A stretch of DNA of 38,640 nt from Pseudomonadota bacterium (GCA_005777155.1 SXNM01000392.1:1-38640); one strand, 5' to 3'; shown: positions 1 to 8,271, numbered from the stretch's first letter. Notes: generated by a model not told the origin, from the letters alone. Program-made: numbers and translations.

Positions 1-1051
1 CCAGCTCGACGAGCTGTTCGATGGTGTGGACGCCGTCGCCGACGACGTGGCCCGGAACGCGCTTGCTCGCCGCGACGAGCTGGCCGTCGACGACGAGCAT
101 GCGGTGATCGAAGCCGTGGATCAGGCTCTCGACCAAGACGCCGCGGCTGTGCTCGCGGGCTTGGGCGAATGCGGTCTCGACGGCGGAGTCGCTGTCGAGG
201 CCGATGCTGACGCCGCGGCCGTGGTTGGCGTCGAGCGGCTTGACCACCACCGGGTGGCCGATGCGCCGGGCGGCGCGCGCGGCGTCGCGGCTGTTGTAGA
301 CCAGCTCCTGCTTGGGCACCGGCAAGCCCATGTCGTGCAGGATGCGGCGCGTCTCCTCCTTGTCTGAGGCGATGCTGACCGCGATGTGCTTGGTCTCGCT
401 GGTGATCGTCGCCTGGATGCGCTGCTGGTGCCGCCCATGCCCGAACTGGACGAGGCTGTACTCATTCAGGCGCAGCCATGGGATGCCGCGCCGCTCGGCG
501 GCCTTGATCAGGCTCGCGGTCGAGGGCCCAAAGGCGCGCTTTTGCGCCCGACGGATGAGGCCTTCCAGCTCGGCGGCGAAGTCCCATTCGCGCTCGCGGC
601 CTTGATGCGGCCACAGGACGACGCCGTCGGCCTCATCGGGGCACAGGTGGCGCAGCAGCCGCAACGCCAGCGCGCCGGCTTCCTCGCCGACCGCGGCCTC
701 TTCATACTCGTAGACGACGTCGTAGACGCCCGGCTCGCCGGTCGAACGGGTCTTACCGAAGGTCACCGGCGTGCCGGCGAGCGTCTGCAGCTCGAGCGCG
801 ACGTGCTCAAAGATGTGGCCCATCCAGGTGCCGCCCTCCTCGCGCAGCCGCCGTACGAAGCCGCCGGGCTCGCCATAGCTGCAGCCGTGCTCGCGGAGTG
901 AAGGCAGCGCCGTCAGGAGGCCGTCGACGAAGCCGGGGATGCGCGCCGAGGGCCACTCCTCGAGCGGTCCGAGGTCTACCGTGGCGCGAATGACGCGGAA
1001 GTTCGCGTAGAGATTCGGTCCTTGATAAGCGCGCGTCTCGCGAACCTGCAT
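1..1051 (-). CDS. cphA: Cyanophycin synthetase, N-terminal 350 residues (3' end cut by window edge)
   Basis: The enzyme makes cyanophycin, a poly-Asp backbone with Arg on the side-chain carboxyls, in the cytoplasm using ATP. Reading starts at the ATG whose complement is 1049-1051, seven bases after the cyanophycinase stop, with GAGGAAG just upstream. The N-terminal domain (about 1-160) opens MQVRETRAYQGPNLYANFR, like other CphA proteins, and carries an HxxEH motif (H79, E82, H83). From memory, this motif matches the metal-hydrolase site proposed to make primers in some CphA N domains. The ATP-grasp domain begins at about residue 210 and shows the glycine-rich loop VVKPLDANHGRGV. The C-terminal Mur-ligase half lies outside the window. 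It is the last visible gene of the cyanophycin operon. Identity is firm; the presence of a complete gene cannot be seen. Confidence 0.93.
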   Translation of the reverse strand, partial: MQVRETRAYQGPNLYANFRVIRATVDLGPLEEWPSARIPGFVDGLLTALPSLREHGCSYGEPGGFVRRLREEGGTWMGHIFEHVALELQTLAGTPVTFGKTRSTGEPGVYDVVYEYEEAAVGEEAGALALRLLRHLCPDEADGVVLWPHQGREREWDFAAELEGLIRRAQKRAFGPSTASLIKAAERRGIPWLRLNEYSLVQFGHGRHQQRIQATITSETKHIAVSIASDKEETRRILHDMGLPVPKQELVYNSRDAARAARRIGHPVVVKPLDANHGRGVSIGLDSDSAVETAFAQAREHSRGVLVESLIHGFDHRMLVVDGQLVAASKRVPGHVVGDGVHTIEQLVEL

Positions 1052-1058
1052 GTCTTCC

Positions 1059-1904
1059 TCACTCGTCTGCGATGCGCGCTGGCATCGGCGGTGCCGTGGC
1101 CACCCGACGGTCCATGTGGAACCCGCAGCCATCGGTCAGTACGTGCAGCTTGACGCCGACCAGCGGCACGGGCGCGCCCTCTTTGACGTCGGCGATGCCC
1201 GAGAAGTCGAGGTTGCTGACGTCTAGGATCGTGATCGCGCCGGCGCCAACGATCTCCACGGCTCCGTTGCCTTGGATGAAGGCCGCCGTGTCCTCGTCGA
1301 GGCCGAAGCCGATGATGAACGGGTTGTAGGCGAGCGCGGTCAGCAGCCTACCGATGCGATCGCGCTGGCGAAAATGCTGGTCGATGATGACGCGGTTGGT
1401 CAGGCCGAGGCCAGGCGCCATGCTGACGGCGCCGGCGTGCGGCGTCGCCCCGGAGGCGCCGTAGGCGATCATGTGCTCTGAGAGGAAGGCCGCGCCCGCC
1501 GACGTCCCGGCGATCGGGACCCCCGCGGCGTTGCGCTTCCGTAGCAAGCTGGCGACCTTGGTGCCGCCGAGGATGGTCGACAGCCGCAGCTGATTGCCGC
1601 CGGTCAGGAAGACCCCGGTGGCGGCCGCCAACGTCGCCAGCCAGTCCTCGCGTTCGCAGTCGGTGCGGTCGCGGAAGTCGAGGTCGTCGGCCTGAGCAGC
1701 GCCAAGCTTCTTGAACAGCTTAGCGTACTTGGGACCGGTCGAGCTCAGCTCGCTGGCGGTGGGAATGATGGCGATGCGGGCGTCGTCGCCGCCGGCGATG
1801 TCGACGAAGCGCTGCAGGATTCGCCGGTCGTGCAGCTTGTCTTCGGCGCCGCCGATGGGGACGATCGCGCCGCGCGAGCCGGGGCTGGTTTCAGGGCTGG
1901 GCAT
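1059..1904 (-). CDS. cphB: Cyanophycinase (peptidase family S51)
   Basis: This 281-residue protein should hydrolyse cyanophycin to beta-Asp-Arg dipeptides. Family S51 features are visible: the nucleophile motif GTSAGA with Ser135, the TGGNQ loop at 101-105, IIDQHFRQRDR with His177, and GFGLDEDTA with Glu204. Length matches cytoplasmic cyanophycinases of about 270-290 residues, and no signal peptide is seen, so it should act on internal granules. The start ATG follows a CCGGAG stretch. It lies immediately upstream of cphA (7-base gap), so synthesis and breakdown enzymes are translated from the same message. A 114-base gap separates it from the upstream gene, enough for an internal promoter, though none is obvious. 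Confidence 0.95.
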   Translation of the reverse strand: MPSPETSPGSRGAIVPIGGAEDKLHDRRILQRFVDIAGGDDARIAIIPTASELSSTGPKYAKLFKKLGAAQADDLDFRDRTDCEREDWLATLAAATGVFLTGGNQLRLSTILGGTKVASLLRKRNAAGVPIAGTSAGAAFLSEHMIAYGASGATPHAGAVSMAPGLGLTNRVIIDQHFRQRDRIGRLLTALAYNPFIIGFGLDEDTAAFIQGNGAVEIVGAGAITILDVSNLDFSGIADVKEGAPVPLVGVKLHVLTDGCGFHMDRRVATAPPMPARIADE

Positions 1905-2018
1905 CTGGCTCCGGAGAGGGCGCGCACGCGCTGAGGCGGCGGAGAGGTAGCACAGATGGCGACGCGGCGGAAGGTGGGTGAAGGTGGGAAGGTGGGTCGC
2001 GCGACGCGCGCCCCGCGC

Positions 2019-2954
2019 CTAGGCGAGCCAGCCGGCGGCGATCGGCGCCGCCATCGCCTTGGCGCGCGACTCGGGCACGTGCATCTCGACGAAGGGGTCG
2101 AAGGGATCGGCGAGCAGGTCGCGGCGCAGCTCGATGGTGAGGGCCTGCTGCGGGGCCCGCAGCGCCATGGCGCCGGCAAAGGTCGCCGGGTGCAGCTTGT
2201 AGCTGACGCTCTGCGCCACCTCGATGCCCACCGCCGCGAAGGCCGCCGTGGTGGCCGCCACCCAGGCCGCGTCCGCGTGCACGACGCCGGCCGGGTCGGT
2301 GTGGATGAGATCGACCTCGGGGCGCAGCGGCAGCGCCTCGGGGTTTGCCCAGTGGTGGCGCAGCTCGGCGACGATGGAGGCCGTGACCCGCTCGATGGGC
2401 ACGCTGCGCGGGGCGTAGCTGTGCAGCGAGAGGCCGCGGCCAGGGCGATCGCCCGGCGCTTTGGCGGCCAGCACCTCGTCCCAGGCGGCGAGGGCGACCT
2501 CGCAGTAGGCGGCGTGCAGCGACTCGAGCAGGGCGCGATCGGCGTCGTCGGTGACATAGTCCGGCACGCGCCCGGTGAGCCCGCTGCCCTGCCCTGGCTC
2601 GGCGACGCGGTTGCAGTCGATGAGCGTGCGCGGCAGGTGCGATCGGATGATGAGGACCGAGCGGCCTGGGGCGAGCCAGCCAAAGCGCGCCGGCTCCACC
2701 AGCATCGCCGCCAGCTGCAGCGCGACCTCGGGCGTGCCGATGTCGGTATTGACGCAGAAAAACGCCTGGAGATCGGGTGGCAGCGTCGAACGCATTCGGC
2801 TGGCGAGGGCGTGATAGTCGTGCAGGCGCGTGGCGCCGTGTGGCAGCTCGAGCAGCGCGGCCGCTGGCCCAGCCGGAAAGCCGGGCGCGGCGACGCGGAT
2901 GACATCGACGACGCCTGGGATGGAGGCGAGGCGTCGCTCCGGGGCGAGCGTCAT
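2019..2954 (-). CDS. N-formylglutamate amidohydrolase-like protein in cyanophycin operon
   Basis: A 311-residue soluble protein with the pattern of the N-formylglutamate amidohydrolase superfamily, which are zinc amidohydrolases. The visible motifs are ELPHGAT near residues 36-42 (usual PHSGT), LIDCNR at 111-116 (usual D-x-N-R) and SLHSYAPRSVP at 176-186 (usual DxHS). Its start overlaps the iadA stop by four bases (ATGA), so the two are translationally coupled. Its substrate is not known. In a cyanophycin operon it could act on an Arg- or Asp-derived acyl amide or another product of polymer breakdown; that is inference. The family motifs are partly diverged (PHG rather than PHSG), so a substrate other than N-formylglutamate is likely. 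No histidine-degradation genes are nearby, which argues against a HutG role. Confidence 0.7.
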   Translation of the reverse strand: MTLAPERRLASIPGVVDVIRVAAPGFPAGPAAALLELPHGATRLHDYHALASRMRSTLPPDLQAFFCVNTDIGTPEVALQLAAMLVEPARFGWLAPGRSVLIIRSHLPRTLIDCNRVAEPGQGSGLTGRVPDYVTDDADRALLESLHAAYCEVALAAWDEVLAAKAPGDRPGRGLSLHSYAPRSVPIERVTASIVAELRHHWANPEALPLRPEVDLIHTDPAGVVHADAAWVAATTAAFAAVGIEVAQSVSYKLHPATFAGAMALRAPQQALTIELRRDLLADPFDPFVEMHVPESRAKAMAAPIAAGWLA

Positions 2955-4207
2955 GGCGGGTCTCCTTGGCCAGCTGGCTCCAGCGGCCCGCGCACGCAGG
3001 CCTCACCGTCGCGCACCAGCACACGGCCGCCGGCGATGACGTGGCGCACCGCGAGCGTTGCGTCGACCAGTAGCAGATCCGCGGCGGCGCCGACCGCGAC
3101 GCGGCCCTTGCCGTGCAGGCGCAAGGCGTCGGCCGGATGCAGCGTCATGGCGGGCAGCAAGGCTTCGAGCGGCCGGACGGCGGCGCACCAGCGGCGCAAG
3201 GTGGCGAGGAGCTCGCCGCTGCTGCCGACGTCCATGTGCAGCATGTGGCCGTCGGCGTCGAAGCAAGGCAAGCAGCCGCCGGCGTCGGAGCTGATGGTCA
3301 GCTTGGCGGCGGGCAGACCAGCGTCGAGGTACCGCGCCGCCGCCACCTCTGCCGGCAGGGCCGCGTCGTCGGGGTCTGGCGGGAAGGCGGTGAGATCGAA
3401 GGCGACCCCGAGGCCCTCGGCGGCGAGCGCCAGGACCTCCTCGAACAGGCGCGGGTTGCGGTTGCAGTGCGTCGGCTGCAGCACGCGTCCGGGGATCTCG
3501 GTCTCGGTGGCGACGCGGCGCACCAGCGCGAGGCCGCGGGCGCCGTCGCCGACGTGCAGGTGCAGGACGCCGGCCTTGCCCCCGAGCATGCCGCCGACGT
3601 GGCACTCGCCTGCTAGGCGCGCCAGCTCCTCGAAGGTCGGCTGGCTGCTGCGGTGATCGCTGATAGCGACCTCCCCGGCACCGATGACCGCGTCGCAGAG
3701 GGCGATGTCGTCGCGGACGTTGCCGAGCAAGGTGGGGGTCGGCACCGGATAGCCGCCGGTCCACATCTTGGCGGTGAGGCCGAGCCGCCGCAGCGCGTTG
3801 ACCGCCGCGAGCAGCTCGCGTGGGCTGCGACTGCTGGTGTCTGTGCCTAGCAGGCCGACGACGGTGGTGACCCCGGCGCGTGTCAGAGCGCTCAACGGCA
3901 GCGGCGGCACCTTGGTCTCAGGGCCGCGTTCGCCACCGCCGCCGCAGAGGTGGACGTGGCCGTCGACGAGGCCAGGGAGCAAGAGCAGGCCGCTGGCGTC
4001 CAAAGTCTCGCAGGGCCAGCCGGCGGCCGGCGCTTCGATGTTGGGCGACAGCGCCGCGACGACGCCGCTGGCGACCAGGACGTCGCAGCGACCGCGCGGC
4101 TGTGGGTCAAATACGGTGGCGCCGCGCAAGAGCAGCAAGGGCTGGCTCGCGGCGCGCGAGTCGGGCTTGGCAGGCGGGAAAGGCGGCCTGTTCTGAGCGT
4201 GATGCAA
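2951..4207 (-). CDS. iadA: Isoaspartyl dipeptidase (amidohydrolase superfamily)
   Basis: The enzyme cleaves beta-aspartyl dipeptides. Here the natural substrate is probably beta-Asp-Arg from cyanophycinase, giving free Asp and Arg. The 418 residues follow the E. coli IadA pattern closely: GLVDGHVHLCGGGGERGP with H84 and H86, VVGLLGTDTSSR, AISDHRSSQP, GGKAGVLHLHVGD with H218, PTHCNRN with H247, and SSDAGG with D308. The bridging ligand, a carboxylated Lys in E. coli, is Glu179 here. The only suitable in-frame start before the conserved region is a TTG at 4207, preceded at a good distance by GCGGAG; no ATG is available. It is the first gene of the operon and overlaps the next by four bases. Confidence 0.93.
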   Translation of the reverse strand: MHHAQNRPPFPPAKPDSRAASQPLLLLRGATVFDPQPRGRCDVLVASGVVAALSPNIEAPAAGWPCETLDASGLLLLPGLVDGHVHLCGGGGERGPETKVPPLPLSALTRAGVTTVVGLLGTDTSSRSPRELLAAVNALRRLGLTAKMWTGGYPVPTPTLLGNVRDDIALCDAVIGAGEVAISDHRSSQPTFEELARLAGECHVGGMLGGKAGVLHLHVGDGARGLALVRRVATETEIPGRVLQPTHCNRNPRLFEEVLALAAEGLGVAFDLTAFPPDPDDAALPAEVAAARYLDAGLPAAKLTISSDAGGCLPCFDADGHMLHMDVGSSGELLATLRRWCAAVRPLEALLPAMTLHPADALRLHGKGRVAVGAAADLLLVDATLAVRHVIAGGRVLVRDGEACVRGPLEPAGQGDPP

Positions 4208-4265
4208 GGCGACACTCCGCGGCGGCGAGCGCTGGCTGCCGAGCGCCGCACGGTAGCGAGCCTTG

Positions 4266-4287
4266 TGTCAACCTGCCAGCGTTGACA
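4266..4287. promoter_or_regulatory. Inverted TTGACA pair in the divergent iadA / ktrB promoter region
   Basis: TGTCAA (4266-4271), ten bases, then TTGACA (4282-4287) form a perfect six-base inverted repeat between two divergently read operons. Each arm is also a consensus sigma-70 -35 hexamer facing its own operon: rightward for the potassium genes, leftward for the cyanophycin genes. The matching -10 positions at 16-18 bases are GC-rich and poor on both sides. The element could therefore be two back-to-back promoters, a dimeric repressor site, or both. What is seen is only the repeat; function is inferred. Confidence 0.4.
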
Positions 4288-4368
4288 GCCCCGGGTCATC
4301 GGGCCAGCCTCGGGTGTCGACCGGTCCGGCGCCAGAGTAGGCCCTGGCACCGGCTCAGCGAAAGGCCC

Positions 4369-6459
4369 ATGGCGCGCCACCACCTCGAAGTCAACCCCGC
4401 CGAACGCGCGACGCGCCGCCGCCGGGCGTTGCTCATCGTCACCGCGCCGACTTGGCTCTGGGTCTGCGAGCGCGCCTGGCTGGGCGCCGCCGAGCCCTCG
4501 TCCAGCGCCGCCGCCGGGGCCGCGATCGGCGCCGCTGCCGCCTGCCTGCTACAGCTCGCCGCCGGCCTGTCCTGGACCGACGGCGACCGCACGGCGCGGG
4601 TGCTGGCCATGGGCGCGCTCCTCGTCGGCGTCGTGACCGGCACAGTTGGCGCCACGGACCAGCCCGGCTCGTTGCTGGCGCTGTGGACCATCGCGCTGTG
4701 CCTCGGGGCTTGGCTGCTGGCGCGGCCGATGTTCGACGGCATCGACGAGCGGCGACGCAGCATCGACCTCATCGATCCGACCTCGCACGACCCCACCTCG
4801 CAGGGCCTCAGCGAGCTGCGGGCGGCGGTCGTCAGCTTGCTGGCGATGTGGCTCTTGCAGGCGCTGCTCGGGGCGAGCGACAGCGCCATCGCGTGGGCGT
4901 CTTCGGCGGCGTCGCTGGGGTTCGCGCTGGTGCTCGGCCTGCCGACCGTGCGGATGCTGGTCGAGGGCTTTCCCCTGCGGGCGGCGACCATCGCCGCGGC
5001 GTGGCTGGTGAGCGGACTCGGCGCCTGGCGCTTCGGCGAGAGCGCGTTCGCCATCACCACCTGGCTCTTGATTGGCCCGCTGGCGACGCTCGCCTGGACC
5101 TACAGCGTCGAGCAGGCGAGCGTTGGCACCGGCGCCCTCGCCGAGCTGCTGCGCGACCCGGCCCGGCTGATGCTCGTCACCTTCGCCGGCGGCGGCCTGC
5201 TGGGCGGTGTCTCGCTCAGCTTGCCGATCGCGGCGACGGGCGGGGCTGCAGAGCCGGTGCCTCCGATCGACGCGATGTTCACGTCCTTCTCAGCGATCTG
5301 CGTCACCGGCCTCGCGGTCTTTGACCCCGGGACCGTGCTGAGTCCGGTCGGCCAGGTGCTGCTGCTCTGCATCATCCAGATCGGTGGCCTCGGCATTTTG
5401 ACCTTCAGCACCGGGGCGATGCTGCTGGCGCGACGTCGCCTGTCGCTGCGTCACGAGAGCGCCGTCGCCGAGCTCGTCGGCGCCGAGCACCGCGGCCAGG
5501 CCCTCGCCGCCCTGCGCCGCATGTTGCTCGTGACGTTCGGCACCGAGGCCATCGCCGCGCTGCTGCTGACCGGGCTCTTCCTCAAGCACGGCGATCCGCC
5601 CGGCATGGCGGCGTGGCGCGGCGTCTTCACGGCGATCTCCGCCTTCTGCAACGCCGGGTTCGCGCTGCAGGTCGACAACCTCGTGCCCTACAACACCGAT
5701 CCGGCGGTCTTGCACGTCATCGGCGCCACCATCGTGCTCGGTGGCCTCGGTCCGATGGTCGTCACCAGCCTGCCGCAGATCGGCCGTCAGCGCCTGCAGC
5801 CCGCGATCTGGCTGGCGATCTTCATGTCTCTGCTGCTGATTTTCGTGCCGGCGATCTTGTTCTTGGCGCTGGAGTGGAGCCACTCCCTGGCGAACCTCTC
5901 GTGGGCCGACCGCATGCACAACGCGCTGTTTCAGTCGGTGACCACCCGCACCGCCGGCTTCAACTCCATCGACATGCTCCAGCTCCGGCCGGCGACGGCG
6001 AGCATGTTCATCATCCTGATGTTCATCGGTGGCAGCCCCGCGTCGACGGCGGGCGGCATCAAGACCACCACGGCGGCGGTGCTGTCGCTGTCGATGTTCG
6101 CGGCGCTGCGGGGTCGCACCACCGTCGAGGCGTTCGGCTACCAGCTGAGCCACGCCACGGTCTACCGGGCCGGCGCGGTCGCCTCTGCCGGCATCGCGTC
6201 GGTCGCCGCGGTCGTGATCGCGCTGCAGCTCACCCAGAGCCTGACGCTCGAACAGGCGGCCTTTGAGTCGGTGAGCGCGCTGGGCACGGTCGGCTTGACC
6301 ATCGGCACGACGCCGCTGCTCGACGACGTAGGCAAGATCATCATCATGATCGCGATGTACGCGGGCCGGGTCGGTCCGCTGACGCTTTTTGTCTTGCTGA
6401 CCAGCCAGAAAGACGCGAGCCGATGGAAGCGGCCAGAGGTGACGGTGCCGGTCGGCTGA
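4369..6459 (+). CDS. Trk/Ktr potassium uptake channel subunit with extended N-terminal membrane region
   Basis: Potassium-translocating inner-membrane subunit, TrkH/KtrB type. Residues about 262-690 form the usual core, with four pore loops recognisable as SAICVTGL (309-316), AFCNAGFA (425-432), TRTAGFNS (526-533) and ALGTVGLTIG (637-646), plus IQIGGLGILTF and GGSPASTAGGIKTTT. About 260 residues with roughly eight hydrophobic stretches precede the core, so the 696-residue protein is much longer than the usual 450-480. The ATG at 4369 was chosen because it follows GAAAGG and begins just before the first hydrophobic segment; the open frame upstream is Arg-rich and looks non-coding. The RCK partner follows after 58 bases. 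Substrate specificity (K+ alone or K+/Na+) cannot be read from the sequence. Confidence 0.9.
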   Translation: MARHHLEVNPAERATRRRRALLIVTAPTWLWVCERAWLGAAEPSSSAAAGAAIGAAAACLLQLAAGLSWTDGDRTARVLAMGALLVGVVTGTVGATDQPGSLLALWTIALCLGAWLLARPMFDGIDERRRSIDLIDPTSHDPTSQGLSELRAAVVSLLAMWLLQALLGASDSAIAWASSAASLGFALVLGLPTVRMLVEGFPLRAATIAAAWLVSGLGAWRFGESAFAITTWLLIGPLATLAWTYSVEQASVGTGALAELLRDPARLMLVTFAGGGLLGGVSLSLPIAATGGAAEPVPPIDAMFTSFSAICVTGLAVFDPGTVLSPVGQVLLLCIIQIGGLGILTFSTGAMLLARRRLSLRHESAVAELVGAEHRGQALAALRRMLLVTFGTEAIAALLLTGLFLKHGDPPGMAAWRGVFTAISAFCNAGFALQVDNLVPYNTDPAVLHVIGATIVLGGLGPMVVTSLPQIGRQRLQPAIWLAIFMSLLLIFVPAILFLALEWSHSLANLSWADRMHNALFQSVTTRTAGFNSIDMLQLRPATASMFIILMFIGGSPASTAGGIKTTTAAVLSLSMFAALRGRTTVEAFGYQLSHATVYRAGAVASAGIASVAAVVIALQLTQSLTLEQAAFESVSALGTVGLTIGTTPLLDDVGKIIIMIAMYAGRVGPLTLFVLLTSQKDASRWKRPEVTVPVG

Positions 6460-6517
6460 AGGCCGAGGCCCAACGAGCCTGGACGCGGTCGCCGGTCACC
6501 TACCGGTGGGGGTTTCG

Positions 6518-7186
6518 ATGCGCAGACAAGCCTTGGTGATCGGCGTCGGCCAGTTTGGTCTCGCGATGGCACGCACCCTCGCCGCCCGCGGCGCCGACGT
6601 TTTGGCCGTCGACATCAGCGAGCGGAAGCTCGAAGACGCCGTGCGTGCCGGCTGTGAGGGCGCGGTGTTCGACGCCACAAGCGAGGAGGCGCTGTCGCAG
6701 GCGTCGCCGCAGAAACGCGACCTCTGTGTGTGCGCCGTCGGTGATGAGGCGCGCGAGTCGGCCATCATCATCACCGCGCTGCTGCGGCAGATGGGCGCCC
6801 GCCGTATCGTCAGCCGCGCCACCGACGAGCTGACCGAGCGCATCTTGCGACTCGTCGGCGCGCACGAGGTCGTCAACCCAGAGCGCGCCTACGGTGAACG
6901 CTTGGCGGCCCGCATCTTCCACGCCCGCATCCTCGAAGAGCTGCCGCTGGGCGAAGACATGGTCATCACCGAGCTGGAGGCGCCGCCGGCGACGGTCGGC
7001 CGCACGCTGTCGACCCTCGATCTGCCGAGGCGCTTTGACATCAACGTCGTGGCGATTCGACGCGCCCTCGGCGAGCGAGGCACCCTGGTTTGGCCGCAGC
7101 CGAATGAGCCGATCGAGCGCGGTGACATCCTCGTCGTCGTCGCCCGTGAGGGCTCAACGCAGGCGATGATCGAGAGGATGGGATGA
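6518..7186 (+). CDS. ktrA: Ktr/Trk system RCK regulatory subunit
   Basis: A cytoplasmic gating ring protein of 222 residues that pairs with the channel encoded just upstream. The RCK N-domain (about 1-120) has a Rossmann glycine motif GVGQFG at 9-14 and an acidic residue, D32, at the end of the second strand, where NAD(H) or ATP/ADP ribose is bound. The RCK C-domain (about 140-222) follows, including ELEAPPATVGRTL and a terminal GDILVVVAR strand. One RCK pair, as here, is the KtrA layout; TrkA carries two. The ATG at 6518 is preferred over the GTG at 6506 because a run of G bases sits at ribosome-binding distance before it. The stop codon overlaps the start of the next gene. Confidence 0.93.
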   Translation: MRRQALVIGVGQFGLAMARTLAARGADVLAVDISERKLEDAVRAGCEGAVFDATSEEALSQASPQKRDLCVCAVGDEARESAIIITALLRQMGARRIVSRATDELTERILRLVGAHEVVNPERAYGERLAARIFHARILEELPLGEDMVITELEAPPATVGRTLSTLDLPRRFDINVVAIRRALGERGTLVWPQPNEPIERGDILVVVAREGSTQAMIERMG

Positions 7187-8271
7187 TGCGCGCCCGCCTA
7201 GACGTCACCCTCGGCATCAGCGCGCTGCTGGTGCTCCTGGTGCTGCTCGGCTTTGGCTCCGTCGGCTTGCTCTCGCGCATGGGTCCAGCGATCTCTGTGC
7301 TCTTGCGTGAGAATGACGCCTCCATGGCGGCGGCGGAGGAGATGCTGGCCGAGCTGGCGATGCCGAACGGCGACCGCCGCGCTCGGCAGCGCTTTTTCGC
7401 CCAGCTGGAATTCGCCGAGCGCAACATCACTGAACCAGGCGAGACCATTGAGCTGGCGATCGTACGGAACGTAGCGTCGCGGGCGCTGGGCGGCGATCAG
7501 GGTGCGCGGCGAGAGGCGGTCGCGGCGCTGCGCTCGCTGTCTGCCATCAACCGCCACAGCATGGCGCTCTCGGGCGCCGCAGCCCGTCGGCTCGGCAGCG
7601 CTGGCGCATGGGCTGCGGCGCTGCTGGCCTTCGCCGGCGTGGCGATGGCGCTGCTGGTGATGCGTCGCCTCTACCGCCGCCTGTTGGTGCCGCTCGGCGA
7701 GCTGCACGCCACCTTGCGTGCCCGCGCTGAGGGCGACCTGCTGCGCCGGTGCCGCGTCGCCGACGCGCCGCTGGAGTTCATGGAGCTGCGCGACCACATC
7801 AACGCGCTGCTCGAATGCAAGCCGATAGACGCGCCGCGCGAGGACCGCAAGCGCGCGCAGATCGACCGCGCCGCCGTCCTCGCCCTGCTCGACCGCCAGC
7901 CGACCGCCGCCGCCGTCCTCGGCCCGGAGGGTGGGCTGGTCGCCGCCAACGACCGCGCGCTCGAGACGTTGGCTGCCGGCGAGGCCTTTCGCTTGGCGAT
8001 GAGCGAGGCCGTCACCGAGGCGGTCCGCACGGCCGGTGACACGCCGCTCGTGGTCCAGCGCAACGGCTTGCAGGCCCAGAGGCTCGAGGGCGATGTCGGC
8101 TGGCTCGTGTTCGCCCGCAGCGACGAGGCCACGCCGGACGCGACGCCAGGGCCGGACGCGACGCCAGGGCCGTCGACATCGGCCCTGCAAGAGCTGGCAG
8201 GCGCCGGCGGCGACGCCTCGGCTGTGTCGCCGCCGATCGTCGCGACTGGTGCCGAAGCGCTGCAGTCCTAA
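7183..8271 (+). CDS. Membrane protein with HAMP-like and weak PAS-like regions, coupled to ktrA
   Basis: A 362-residue protein with the layout of a transmembrane sensor but no output domain. Transmembrane helix 1 is about 9-31. An outer helical region spans 32-138, rich in Ala, Glu and Arg. Transmembrane helix 2 is about 141-160. A HAMP-like segment follows at 161-212, beginning RRLYRRLLVPLGELHATLRARAEGDL, and a weak PAS-like segment lies at about 236-310 (AVLGPEGGLVAANDRALE). The tail is low-complexity Ala/Pro/Asp and contains an 18-bp direct duplication. There is no histidine kinase, cyclase or methyl-accepting domain. Its ATG overlaps the ktrA stop (ATGA), so co-translation with the potassium system is likely. 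It may tune channel activity or bind a separate partner; this is inference. Confidence 0.65.
   Translation: MMRARLDVTLGISALLVLLVLLGFGSVGLLSRMGPAISVLLRENDASMAAAEEMLAELAMPNGDRRARQRFFAQLEFAERNITEPGETIELAIVRNVASRALGGDQGARREAVAALRSLSAINRHSMALSGAAARRLGSAGAWAAALLAFAGVAMALLVMRRLYRRLLVPLGELHATLRARAEGDLLRRCRVADAPLEFMELRDHINALLECKPIDAPREDRKRAQIDRAAVLALLDRQPTAAAVLGPEGGLVAANDRALETLAAGEAFRLAMSEAVTEAVRTAGDTPLVVQRNGLQAQRLEGDVGWLVFARSDEATPDATPGPDATPGPSTSALQELAGAGGDASAVSPPIVATGAEALQS
8133..8168 (+). repeat. 18-bp tandem duplication in the 3' part of the HAMP-protein gene
   Basis: The unit gccggacgcgacgccagg occurs twice back to back and encodes the repeated Pro-Asp-Ala-Thr-Pro-Gly tail segment. The two copies are identical, which suggests a recent slippage event in a disordered region. 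Confidence 0.8.

Noticed and set aside
1956-3656. Plus-strand open frame of 566 codons over the cyanophycin operon
   Set aside because: It is antisense to two genes with clear family motifs, its product is low-complexity, and it has no ribosome site.
3880-4368. Longer N-terminus for the potassium channel subunit
   Set aside because: The extension overlaps iadA on the other strand, is Arg-rich, and a better ATG with a ribosome site lies at 4369.
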